Positions 1-12,312 of a DNA stretch of 64,000 nucleotides are shown here, piece after piece. The notes under the pieces were generated by a model that had not been told where the DNA came from, did not search any database, and worked only from the letters and a program-made list of their open reading frames with translations. This stretch comes from Rostratula benghalensis (taxonomy: Eukaryota; Chordata; Aves; Charadriiformes; Rostratulidae), in NCBI GenBank assembly GCA_013399305.1, contig VXAI01000019.1:743636-807635 (forward strand), read 5' to 3'. The first letter of the stretch is position 1, and every line of letters starts with the position of its first letter. A program made the translations under genes and the position numbers.

Positions 1-853
1 TTGTCTTTAATCAAAGACTGCAGAGGTGAAAATAATCAATTACTTGCTGCCTACTTCTGCTAAAAATATCCTCATTTCTCAGCTGGGTTAGCTGACTGAC
101 TACAAGAGAATTTACTGCGCATAAAATCAGTAAGCAGAGAAGAGCCTCAAACACACACTGCAAGAGGAGGTCTATGGTAATTTCAGATAATGTTTCCTCA
201 AATATATAGAAAAAAAACCCCAACTCAGAAAGTAAGAAATTCATAGAATTAAAATTTGTTTACAATCACAGATTGCTAGCTGCTTTAATTTGTAGTTATG
301 TTCTTGAACGTGACTACTGTCACAACTCCCACAGCATGTCTTGCTGTTGCCAATTTTAAAATACCATTAGACTATTTTAATAACAGGTAATTTATTTTAG
401 GAGTTACTCTGTGGTACTGCTGTTAGGTTGTCTGAAACTAGTGTGGGAATTCCTGCTCTAATCTGCAGCCTGGTCACACCTTTAGTATAGAAAGTACTAT
501 CTGTAGATAATGTCAAAAATATTTAGCACATAAATCACAGACTAAGTGAAGAACATAGATAATTAATGGTAATTCTAAAGATACTTTACACATGAGTATT
601 TCCTTATATATAGCAGTTTTATAGAGGAGTAAACTTTAAATTTCAATACAGGCATATTTGACAAAACCAAACCCAAGAGTATCAGGGATGCAATAGAAGA
701 CGTTTGCTCAAATATTACTACAAGTGTAAATTCAATGGCAAAGTAAAATGCGATGATGTATCATTTATCTCTGGACTAAAGCTGCACCTGTACCTTCTGA
801 GTGGAAAAAGAATTTATAACATCTTCTAACTAATCTGACAACTCTTGCTGTTA

Positions 854-900
854 CCTCCTTTTTCTTTTTTCTTTCTTTCTTCTTCTTTTTTTTTTTTTTT
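854..900. repeat. 47-nt pure pyrimidine tract
   Basis: This is an uninterrupted C/T run on the plus strand that ends in a long T run. It is a simple low-complexity repeat and probably length-variable. The lysine-rich reading frame on the minus strand across it is an artefact of the A/G-rich complement. Confidence 0.9.
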
Positions 901-3900
901 ATGGTAAGAATTACTTGGCAGCATAATACAACTCTGTTATGTGACATTGCACTAGGGAGATGTAGTTAATGTATGTCACCTTTGCCTAGCAGATAAAAAC
1001 GTGTCTCAGGATACATGACAGAGACTATAGAGGAAGGCTGCTGAATGGAGCTGATAGGGTGTTACAGTACCCTTGGAAGGGGAGTCCTAGTAAAATACTA
1101 CAAAGACTGATGACTGCAGTTGTGAATATTCACTTTGGTCCCGACTACTCTTTCTGAAGTGAATGTTAGGAAAGAAGATAGATGGAAGGAGAGGACAAAA
1201 GTGAAAAGAAGGACAGTGAGAGCTGGAACTGCAGAGTAGAAAAAGTGCCCTTCTGCATGGGCCACTCTGCCTGGCAAGAAGGAGGAGGAGGCTCTCAGTA
1301 ACCTGGCACATCTGCACTGTGCAGGGAAGGAGGATGAGTTTGGATCCTATGGGACAACCTTGCTTCAAGCTCACACCTTGGCAAGGCAGCTATCCTGCTT
1401 TCTGCCCAGACCGTGGCTGTGCAGTGCCAGTGAGGAGCATTTCAGTGAGGAGATTTCAGCCTGACAGGTCCCTGCCTGCCCTGTCAGTCACAAGATGCAC
1501 CAGTGACACTCTCAACACACCTCCTCAGTTACATATGATAATACTCTCTGTCTGCTCATAGGGTAGGACACAGGCTGATGTGCTCATCTGTTCAAAAAGT
1601 ATGTACTAACAGCTTGAGGCTTGTTAGATTTGAACTGAACCGTAGGAAGGGCAATTAGTGTGTTCAAATCTAGGTATTGCTCCAACATGAGCTGTTTAAA
1701 GTTCTCTGTCCTTAACTCTGAACTGTTATGTTCTAACAGTGGTGTCAGGGAATATTGTCTGGTTTTGGATTGGTTTTGTTTTTAACATCATTAAGAGTAA
1801 CTAGTTTAACTTATTTCAATAGATTCTTAACACTCGGTTTTGTACTCAGAAAACATTCTGCAGTGGTGGACTGTACTGGGGATATGAAGCTTAAATACAC
1901 AATCACTATGTGAAATTATTACCTGCCTTTCACTGACACAGATACAGAGGGTATCTGTTCATGATTCTGCTAAGTTGTTTCATTGTTCCTGGTAATACAA
2001 TTAATCAGATTTTTGCTGAACTTGTCACCCATAAAAGAAAATAATGCTTGACAGTATCAGTTCTCATCTGTCTTTTGAACCAAACGCACTCAATTGCTGC
2101 TGCTAAGGAACTCAAACAGTCTCTTCTCACTCTTTGAGTTAACCTAGTTAAAGGAGGTATGTAACATTGCTATTCAGTAAACTCAACCTTTTTTTTTTAT
2201 TTCTTTTCTGATTCAGGGAATAACAGCCACACATATGACAAGCACCAAAGAGTAGGTTTTATTTCCCTTTAAAGATTTTTCACTGAGCAGCAACCTGTAA
2301 TTTCTGTTTCCAAGTCACTGATTCCTAAATTCATACATTTAGAAGCCCACAGTTTATATTACCTTTTTTTATTAATTTATAACACAAACCTATCCTCCTC
2401 TTGACCCACCAAACCGCCTTAAAAAAGAAACGAAGCCCCATCCCCAGCAGGTGGCAGCCAACTCCAATATATTTTGAAATTAGCCCTGCTAAGTGTATGA
2501 GTAGAAAGACCTAGAGCACAGATGACGCAGAAATAAGCAAGTAGTGCTTTGAAAAGCAATTTCACACACTTATTTCCCTGCCTTTAGGTTCTGAATCTCA
2601 TAGCCTTTAGAATTTCTTCATAAAGAGATGGCAGCTTCCCTTGGCTTTAGGTGACAAAATTACAGTTCTTTAACCTATGACACTTTAATACTGTTGTATT
2701 ATCAGAAGATTATTCTGAAGAAATAATAACTGGTATTTCTCCTGAAAAAATGCTCGTGTTATAAGTTCAAAATAATATTTTACAACTTCTATTGATCATT
2801 TAGATCAGATATGAGCATAAATACTGCTTGTTTTTCCACAACAGCTCTAAAATAATCAACAAACATTATTTGAAATACATCCAAAAGTAATAGTACTTGG
2901 GAAAAAAATAGTTGGAAAGCATGAGCAAATATCCTTGTACAGATACAGAACGAACACTTGTAGCAGGTCCAGTCTAAGCAAAGATGCTTTTTGCAGTGCA
3001 TCCTATAGTAGAATGACTGACGCATGTTGTGCTCTTCATTTATTTGTGTTACTAGAAAACAAAACAAAAAAATAATAACTCAGTGGCATTATGACAGGAC
3101 ACAAAAAAAAACTGCTCTTCAGTTCTGTACTTAGTACTACAAATTACAAGCATTATATTACATAAGAAGACAAGCCATGTCAAAATATATCCATCAGATG
3201 AATCCATTATGGAGAGTTAGCAAGAACTTCTGTTTTGGTGGCCAAGAAATAGCCACTTGTCATCAGAAGGGATGGAATTTGCTGTCATACATGATGATGT
3301 TAAGTGCCCAGTTAAGACTAGCAACTAAGCAACTGTTGTTGTGGGCAAGAGCAAAGATTCCTAGTGGCTGAGGAAGAGAATATTTTCTAGCCTACTCAGA
3401 GAGACAGTTTCTGGGTCTGGTCAAAAAATGGCTTTCAACATTCACTGCTTCTTGTCCTTGTCCCTATTCCAACTTCAGCTTGCTAGGCAGGGCACTTGGG
3501 GACAAAGTGAGTCAAAGGATGGCATATAATGAGAGCCAGTTATGCAAGAGCATGGTTTGGGTGTACTTGATGAGTGGAAAACCATATGCTTGAGCAGGCT
3601 CTGATTGCAAAATTCTAATTGATTTCTTTAGGAGACTCACTGTTTGCCCTCCAGCTAGAGTGGTGTTGGTATAGCAGGGTGTGAATGCCACTGCTTAGCT
3701 AGCAAGGTGCTTTGTATTTAGTGCCTGTTAGCAGACTTTCCACAGTGCTTAACTCCGAGTTTGAAGAATCCCCAGTGCATACTCATACCCAAATCTTTGG
3801 GCTTTATTCCTATCTAGTTCTTCAGCAATATTAGTACATAAACCTAAAACTGAATCACTTCTCATTTTTCACAAGGGGGAGTTTCAGGAGGGGAGCATGG

Positions 3901-3923
3901 TGGTTTCAAGTTTGTGAGCAGAA

Positions 3924-3946
3924 TTAAATCTAGAAGCTAGATTTAA
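3924..3946. repeat. Short perfect inverted repeat
   Basis: Two 10-bp arms (TTAAATCTAG and CTAGATTTAA) flank a 3-nt spacer (AAG). It could extrude as a hairpin or bind a dimeric protein. One such repeat is not far above chance in a window of this size. Confidence 0.85.
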
Positions 3947-5271
3947 CATAATGAATTTAATTTCACCCAGGATTAAATCTCAAGGTGGACAAAAGGAAGG
4001 AGATGTAAGATTGTTATGGTTCTGGGTCTCCAGTTTGGTTAGTGTGCATGACTACAAGCTTTGAGGCACTACAGCCCTTGCATCCTGTTTTGAAGGGCAA
4101 CTCAGGTTCTCTATGGGCAGTGCATGTGAATAATCAGAATTTTTGTGTTGGAATAAAATTTGTTTTAGTTATTTATCTTTTAGAATGCAATGACTTTACC
4201 AGGATTTAAAAACTTTTCGGTGACCGCAGTTTTGCTGAATCTTTGCACCAGTGACGTGGGTACCTTACATATTCAGCACCAGACTTTTTCAGTTGGCTTT
4301 ATAATGACAACCAAACTGAAAATCTTTGCGTATTTTCCTGCACTTTTTAGGGCATAGAAATCTGACTTTGTCAGAAGATGCATTCAGAGATGGGGGCGAA
4401 GGGGATCTTACCTGAACTCACATAAGAATGTATGCCACAGCAATTACAATCTGCTTCACTCAATTTGCCCAGCTTTTGCTTCCTCCTACATAAAAATGGC
4501 ACAAGAACTTAAGGCAACACAGTGAGAATAACAGATAAGAGCAAAGGACAAGAAGACCATGAAGGCTTTCTTACATGAATGCTTCAAGGTGGCTCAAATG
4601 ACTTAAAAAAATTATAATCTGAAAAAATAAATGTGCGAATTGTGTTAGAAAATAAAGGTGATTTAATATCAATTATTTTGAATGTTATTCTTTTTCTTAT
4701 TTGCCAAGAACTAGTTAAAAATTCCTTTCTTTTCTTTTTTTCCCCCTTGGTAACAGTTGACAACACTACAGCATAAGACAATATCTCCTGAGGAGGCTGC
4801 TGTACCAAGGTATCTCTGAAAATGGAAGAATAGAGCTGTACCTTTAGAACAAGCATTATTTAAAAAAAATAAATAAATGTGTTTTTTCAATGATTTGGGA
4901 TCCTGCCATTTCTCTCATTACAACCTTTAAAACTGAGAAGTATCAAAATATTTTGACGCTCTTCACCTAATTGAAATAATTCAAAGTCCCATGAGCTTTA
5001 TTAACAAGTTTGCCTTTCTATTCCTGTGAAGCTTCACAGTGCGCAGCTATTCTGTAATATAGCTGAATCAGGTTTTTTTCCCTTTGAATGAAAAACTAGT
5101 TCTTTTTCTATGATTTAGGGTACTAAAACTTTTCAAGTCAGTTTCTCCCTCTGGAAACATTGTATGAAATTACATAAAAAGAACAGTCATTCATTTAAGT
5201 TTTCAAAATCTATGAAGTATTTTGTCATATCCAGCATCCCATTACAATTACACACTGATGTTTCCTATAAG

Positions 5272-5305
5272 AAAAAAAAGCAAAAACCAAAACAAAACCA
5301 AAACC
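5272..5305. repeat. A/C-rich low-complexity tract
   Basis: An A run is followed by CAAAA/CCAAAA repeats with almost no G or T. It is one of many such A/C (or T/G) tracts in the window. Confidence 0.8.
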
Positions 5306-6058
5306 ATCGCTATTGCAGATGTTACTTTTTGGTAACTATTGGCCTTCAAAACAATGATCACAATTTTCCAAATTGCTGAGAGGTCACAGCCCCCAGGAAG
5401 TCAATTGAACTCTATGAATTTGGTGGGAAATAGATTCACAGCAACTAGTATGGTTATAATTTGTATATTAATCATCTGACAGATGACAAATAAAGAGCAC
5501 GAGGCAAAAGTGTGCCTGGGAGATAGAGGGACATGACAGAAGTATTAGTACGACATCTAACTAAAATGTCAGAACTTCCAAGGAATTTAGTAAGAAAAGT
5601 CCATATGATTGTAGAAACTAGAAACTTAGTGGTAAAGTAAATATTTAATTATCTGATTTTAAAAAATCATTACAGGAACATAGTACATTTTCTCATGTAC
5701 TTTAAAAAATAACTTCAAAGCTGCACTCATCTAAGAGAAATAACAAATGAGGAATGCATTTAAGTGGAGTTTCTTTGCCTCTATCTTTTGATTAATTTAA
5801 TATTGACTCATTCCTGTGAATCAAGCTTTTATTAAAGTTAGCAGTTAGGCCACTACATCAGAGCTTAAGAGGTCTGTGAATAGGCACTTGCACTGAAGAC
5901 ACTATTGTTTTAAAATATATAATGACTATATAAATAGGATCCCTCTAGACAGACCTGAATTACGAACTATCTTGCTGCATCATTACAATTTTTGCGAGAA
6001 AATTTTTATAATTTGTTGAAACTAATTTAAATTTTATTTAGTTTGTGTTTTCACAAAA

Positions 6059-6164
6059 CCACACACACATACCATAGTTCTATCTATCTATATCTTTATC
6101 TAATCTATATTTATATCTACTCTACATCTATATCTATATCTATCTCTATCATCTATATCTATCT
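6059..6164. repeat. Compound microsatellite: short CA run then imperfect TATC/TATATC array
   Basis: A short CA run (6059-6069) is followed from 6081 by an imperfect array of TATC, TATATC and related units running to 6164. The interruptions suggest an older array that has begun to decay. It is likely polymorphic between individuals. Confidence 0.9.
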
Positions 6165-6940
6165 GTTTCAGTACATGGATATACTTGTGCAAACATTATA
6201 ATGTTGAACACTCTGTAAGAATATAAATTAATTTATTCTTTCCCATTGTATATGTACCTTGTGTTATTTTCTTATTTTGCTCCGTTTCTTTTTTCACACA
6301 GAAAGCCTCTGTGCGAGGCCTTCTCTCAAATTTAAGCGCATCCAAAATCATTCACCCTTTGGAATTGATTCTATTTTCCCATTATGCTACTGACAAAGGC
6401 AAAGAAAAACTTAATTAATTAAAAAAAAATAAAATTGAAAAGTGAAATGATGTTCAGGTGAAAAAACACACAAAGTTATGAAATTGAAGACAGAAGAATA
6501 CATTGAAGGACTACTGCTTCTGATTAAATAAAATAGTTAGAAATATATAAATATGACTAAACACTTCATTATATTTCTCTTTCTGTGGGTAAATTACAAT
6601 ACCATACTCTAACAGGAATTTTTTTAATGCAACATTAGGTCATAGCGGGCATCAAGATTTTTTTTAAAAAGTGTAACTGTTTGGCTGGTATAACTTCTCA
6701 CCTCTGCAAAAGTTAGCCAAGTTTTCATAAAATACAGCATTCGCTTCAGAGTTTTTCCAGTTTATTAAGAAATCATCCTGAATCAGTTGTATGTACTGAA
6801 TTTAATCACAGACAAACTGATTCCTACCTGAGCTCAGGTAACACTCACCTCTAAATTTCTCTCCCATTTCTAATAAAGCCTCAAAGAGCTTTTCCATTTC
6901 CCAGTTATGCTATCCTGGTAATCACAATTTACAAGGTATC

Positions 6941-6953
6941 TTTTTTTTTTTTT
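6941..6953. repeat. T13 homopolymer
   Basis: A run of 13 T with no recognisable retroelement upstream that would make it an RNA tail. Confidence 0.9.
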
Positions 6954-8761
6954 GCACAGTCCAGTCCAGAGAATAGTGAACTCCTGATGATAAAGCTCCT
7001 GTGTTGAAAGCCCTGTCTGTGCGTTGTGCGAGGAAGAAAAACACCAGCCCAAATTTTAAAACCATAATGATTGCATTACCACAGGACCATCATTCACCCT
7101 CTCACCTAGCCTTAAACAAATCTTTGAGATCCAGTAGTGAGGTGCTTGGTATAAGCTGGGGGGGGACTCGCTTTCCTTTTGCGGCGTAGCCAAAGGTTTA
7201 TATTTGGCAAAGGTCCACGTTTGTCAGTGACAAGCAAGTTATTAATATTATTTATGGCTGTTTATTGAATTTCAGAAGTGCATATTCATGTTGGCATTTT
7301 TGAATATTCATGATTTCCATTACAATCTTTTAAAATGCATTTCCTTGCTTTTAAATGGAAAAGGACTTCAGCTGTAGAATTCTTGGAAACTGTTATTGTA
7401 AGAACACGATAGAAGTGCTAACTTCCATTTATCATTTATATGCAAAGGTAGATCACTGTTTTTATTTTGTGTAACTAAAGCATTATTTATCAAAGTAACA
7501 TCTACATCTAGTTCATAACTAATCCTTTATTTCCCCCAACAAATCCTTGCACATTTTTCTTTAGAAAGTTATGTTGCTCTTATTAATTTTAATTCTAGCT
7601 TTCCTGTTCAGAGGAGTTGCTTGGTTTTACAAAATAATTGGAATGAAATCAGTCTGCTCATTTAAAAATTACCAAAGGGAAATTACTTTTCTAGGTGTGT
7701 TTTTCCTATATACACATCTACATAATTTTGTTACAAATTCTACCTTAATTCTCCTCATCTCTCACGTTCATATTCACAACAAAAATGAGGAAGAGCAGAA
7801 CAGAACTGTACAGGTAGCTTAATAATGTCCTGGAAAATCCTCCCCAAACTACCTGGATATGTTCCCAGATACAAATCTTGCAGTCTTAGTTTTTCAGTGA
7901 AATAATCTCTTCTCTAATACAGTATATTAGGGAGGACATCACAGAACCTATTTGAATGAGAAGTTGTTATCACTAGGAAGAAGTAATGCTGATAAAAAGT
8001 ACATAACCCACAACTGAAACAGAAGGGAAGTTTCTGCAAATTTCAAAACATCCAAAGGCATATTTAAAAACACCATGTTTAAAACTGTTCTTTTCTGCAT
8101 TCACACGTTCTGGTCTGAAGGGCAAATATGAAAAAAATGCAAGCAAAAATGCTGCTGTGTTATTTTTACCTTAACAAGAACAAAATGTGACAGAGATATG
8201 AAGATGATTTTTTTTTTCCACTCAGACTCTTTTCAGTAGTTGTCTCATCTAGAAAAATACTTAAATCCATATTTTATAGTAGAAATGAGAGAAGAACAGG
8301 GTAGGGTCTCTCAAGAATCTCTAGTCCATACACACTCTTTTGTGCATGAAAAAATGTATCTATATCAACCCCATTGAGTATTTATCTACTATACCTAAAA
8401 ATCACGACCGAAGGGAACGTCACATAAGGGGAAGAGGTCTGTTGCAGTTAGAAAGCTTTCCTTAAAAATAATTATTTAACACTTTTCTTAATTTATGTTT
8501 TTCTTAATTTAAAATAAGGCCCTTTTTTCTCCCTTGTAATTACCACTCAGAACAAAAGAGAAAAATAAGTCGCATAATTTTACAGTACTTGAAGTAATTG
8601 CAATCATTTTATATAAGGAAAGTCTTGAAACCCCATCTCTTTTTTTAGGATTCTCTTTTCTATTAAAAGGCCTCAATTGAGAGAATTGCTCCTCTTGGAA
8701 CTGAATCTGATCTTTGCCATTTTCATGCAATTTTTCCTCTTTGTCAGGATAATTTTTATTT

Positions 8762-9540
8762 TTTTATTCTGTCCTTCGAAGAGCTTGCAAATATTGCTAG
8801 CTTGGCATCATCATTAAATTTTATAAGTGTACTCGCCATTCTGCGGTCCAGGTTGTTAACACTTGTCTTATGAACATGTCATGTGGAACAGTGTCAAAAA
8901 GCCTTATTGATGTCAAGGTATAACATAACCTCAGAGGCCCTTTTACCCGCGAGGTCAGCTGCCTTGTCAAAGAAAGAAATTACAGTAGTTTGACGTGATT
9001 TGTTCTTGATAGATCCACGCTACTTCTTTAACGCTGTCTCACTGTTCGCTAGCTACTTACAAATGGGTTGTTTTATGATCTAGTGTAGTGTTCTTCCAAA
9101 AATGAAGCTGGGCTGGCTGGAACAGATATGTCCTCCTGTGACAATACCTGTTCTTTAGAGAAAGCTGCTGTAAAAATATGCCTCTGTCTACTTATTTCTC
9201 TACTGCTAATGGTAAATGTATGTGTTTAGCATTGCTAAACAGTTGTAACTACTTTCTCTGGTAATATCAGATTAATCCATCAGGCCTTCCAAAGTTAAAT
9301 ATCCTTAAATTATCTAAATATTTTCCAACCTCCTCTTTTGTTTTTTTGATGTACGCTTCTGTTTTGAAACATTCTGTTTTGCAAATCTATCTTCTAAATT
9401 ATAAATATTTTTTTTTATGAGAAAAGACATTAACCATTTCACTCTTCTCTATTTCATAAATCCATTATTTACACTTTTTTCTGCTCGAGTAGAGGATTGA
9501 TGCAGTTATTTTCTTTTTCTTCCAAAATAGATGTGTACAT
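8762..9540 (-). mobile_element. Ancient CR1/L3-like LINE relic (reverse transcriptase region), antisense
   Basis: On the minus strand the DNA matches the order of a CR1-clade ORF2. From 9540 down to 8762 come the region upstream of reverse transcriptase (PIFKKG side), the linker, the Phe-Asp-Thr-Val box and the catalytic box. Codons at 8819-8804 read Phe-Asn-Asp-Asp-Ala after a Lys, so the two catalytic aspartates survive. The copy is dead. A one-base expansion in the T run at the FDTV box shifts the frame. Only about 60 bases separate FDTV from the Asp-Asp box, where full elements have roughly 240, so the part with the GVPQGS box has been deleted. The divergence suggests an old family shared with other sauropsids. 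The far end near 9540 is approximate. Recognition is by remembered resemblance to CR1/L3, not by alignment. Confidence 0.65.
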
Positions 9541-12204
9541 GTATGTGTGAAAACACAAGAAGTTGTGGACTGATCTGTTCTATCACCCTGGATGAGTTTC
9601 AGAACAAACGACTATTATTAGTTAACCATGTGGTAAAACCCACTGGTTTAAGTTGCTTTCAAAATCCTTATCTACATTCTCCTTATAGCAGGACGCCTAG
9701 AGTAAATCCTTTTCTGTTTTATTCTTTCACAGATGCAATGGAATTTTCCTCCCATTGTTCCTTCCCCTGAATTCCAGTTGAGATTTTAAATGTATAGTGT
9801 GAATGGATTTATATTTTAAAAATATTATTGGATAGAATGTAGGTTCTACTAGTGCAGCCACATTGCTCATAGGAAAAAAAAAGTTTATAAAGGGTTATAT
9901 CTTGCTTATTCTAGGCTTTAAGAGGCTAGATAATAGAGCAAAATTATATGGAAAGGAGTTAGTTAGACACGATAAAGCAGAGACGAGTCAAAAGAAAATG
10001 CCAGTATCTACAAGGCAGAGGAAGGAAGAAATTCCAGACAAAAGAGTTAACATCACAGATCTAGGTTTTCTTAAACTGTATGATTCTGAATATATAAATC
10101 AAGCTCCAAATATTACAGCATTTTGTTTTATTACAGTTTGGTTATACTGATGGCTATAATTACTAGACTACAGATTTGTCAGTCTTTTTGGCATGCCAAT
10201 ATTATTTGCACCAAATATTTATGCCTTTTTTTAATTAACATTTTTAAGAAGATTAAGAAATTTGGAAGTAAAAAAAAATACCCAAAAGAAGAAAAAAAAA
10301 TATATTTTGGGAGTTATATAACTCCAATCTTCAAATTTAGTTCATGAGACGTATGCATGTGTTTTGCCTGTGATTTCCAGTAGGGATTTATATGATGGTC
10401 CCATAGTATTATACCTAATAAAGAACATGTTTTTTGTATTAGAAAGCAGCATGATACTTCTGTCATTTAGTTCTGCACTGAAGCAGGAGGATTATTTACC
10501 TTTTCTGAGTGACCTTTATCTATCTGCCAAGTTATAGCTGTGTAGTTGTAATAGTCCCCACAAGAGTTTTCCTCTGTGCTAGCTGTTAACCATGCTGGGA
10601 GAACAGACTTAATAGCACCCTCACAGAATAGCTGCCAAAAAGCTTTGCAATGCACCTTGTTAGAGCATGAATCCGAGTGAGTAGTCCATAACTTCTTGTT
10701 GGTAGAGACATAGATGGGCAATTTACACTTCTTTCCCTCATATTTCCACATTTGGGGTTGACAACTAAGAGGCATATGACCTGGGCTACGTGAGCTCCTT
10801 CTCACCCCAATTATTGGGGGTTTTTTGCCCTATCCCCACTTTTCATATGGTCTCTTTGGTGGCTGCTTCCCTATCAAAGTTTAGCCACGTTACACGTTTT
10901 CTGGAAAAGCACCTCCGGAAAACAAACTCAGTGCAGCAGTAATAAAACATGAGATATCCTTTTGTCATAGCACTGTCCACAACCTAGGGTTAAATATCAT
11001 AGCTCTGTTATGCAATATCTAAAGGGTTCCAGGGCATCAGACTAGTCTTAATACTGATCAAAGAATGCTTAAAGCAATTCAGTGAAACAATAAAGTTTTA
11101 TCATCTTACAATGCTGCTCTTGTGAAGACTTCAGCCTGGATTTTGTCCTGAGGCTTCCAAAGTTAGTTATTGGAATACCAAAAAGGCAGTCACTCTTCCT
11201 TTTCCAGGTATTGTGGTGGAGACACTAACCTTCACATTATTTAAAGAACTACAATATTCATCAAAATTTAAAGGTGATCTATATTTGAAGCCATTGCAAA
11301 TCTTTTGTACATAATTTTAATAGGAGCATTATTATATCCTTATGAAACATGGAAATCTAAACCACATCACTAAGCTCTATGTCTTCTCATCTTTTAAATG
11401 CCTCCAGGTATGGTGCCTGTCTTCTGCAGGCCAAGAAAAAATGGACAACAACCTAGTGCTGTTGAGAGAATATGTCTACATTTATACTAGCATATAATTT
11501 AGCACGACTGGAGAAGATCACTAGATTGGAGCAGCTGGGGTTGAAAAACATGCAGCCAATCTGTGTGTTGTCTGGAGATTTGGGATTAGTTTCAGGTGGG
11601 TCCTCTGAGCCAAATTGTCTGCTCATACATGTGGTGGGAACAGATCTGTCACTAGCTCAACAGCTCATGCTGTTGATCCCTTGGGGATCATATTTGGTGC
11701 ATTTTCTGTTGTGCAGCTGAGTTTCCTCATAAAGGAGCCTAATGACTGGGTACCAAAACCATCCTGTGAATACGGCCAGTGCACAGTAACTGAGGATGCC
11801 AAACCTGGACTACTCTGAACTGAAACTATAAGGTAGATGCAGGTAAAGTTGAGTGGAATAACAGTACAAAAATAACTCATTGCTAGATTTTTCTGGCATT
11901 TGAGAAGGTACACCAGTTCTGATAGTTCTAAAATAACTGGATATTTAAAATCCACATGAAACAAGCCTCTAAAAAATTATAGCATCAAAATACACTGACA
12001 AGGAACAGTACTGCCCTACACAAATCAGAGGTCTGAAATATGGTCATAAATTTTTGTCTTACTCAGAAGCGTGGCAAAAGGAATAGACAGAATCATATTG
12101 ATCTGATATCATATTATTAACTTCCTGCAATAATCAATGAATGCCTTATGTTCTATTTTATCGGCTATTTCCTACCAGAACCATAACTATATAAAACTTA
12201 ATCA

Positions 12205-12262
12205 GTTGGGGTGGGATTTTTTTGTTTGTTTTGCTTTGGGGTTTGGTTTGTTGTTTTATTTT
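12205..12262. repeat. T/G-rich low-complexity tract
   Basis: Alternating T runs and G runs on the plus strand. It is the same class of tract as at 27821-27935 and 32670-32705. Confidence 0.8.
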
Positions 12263-12290
12263 CAATTTTGAAATCAGATAGGGGTATTTA

Positions 12291-12312
12291 CTGGTTTAAT
12301 CAATTAAACCAG
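12291..12312. repeat. Near-palindrome, 10-bp arms with 2-nt spacer
   Basis: CTGGTTTAAT and ATTAAACCAG are separated by CA, giving an almost perfect 22-bp palindrome. It lies just after the T/G-rich tract. Confidence 0.9.

Larger units (their letters stand above)
1..8761. other. Unique non-coding DNA, no gene seen
   Basis: This stretch is AT-rich and holds no reading frame, splice pattern or RNA gene that I recognise. Frames of 60-95 codons occur on both strands, but none has a recognisable domain. The GC-richer patch at about 1240-1540 contains an 8-bp hairpin (arms 1461-1468 and 1480-1487) and no known family. The simple repeats are listed separately. Known families may have escaped by-eye recognition. 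Confidence 0.6.

Noticed and set aside
765..947. Lys-rich minus frame of 60 codons
   Set aside because: The Lys run is only the complement of the pyrimidine tract at 854-900.
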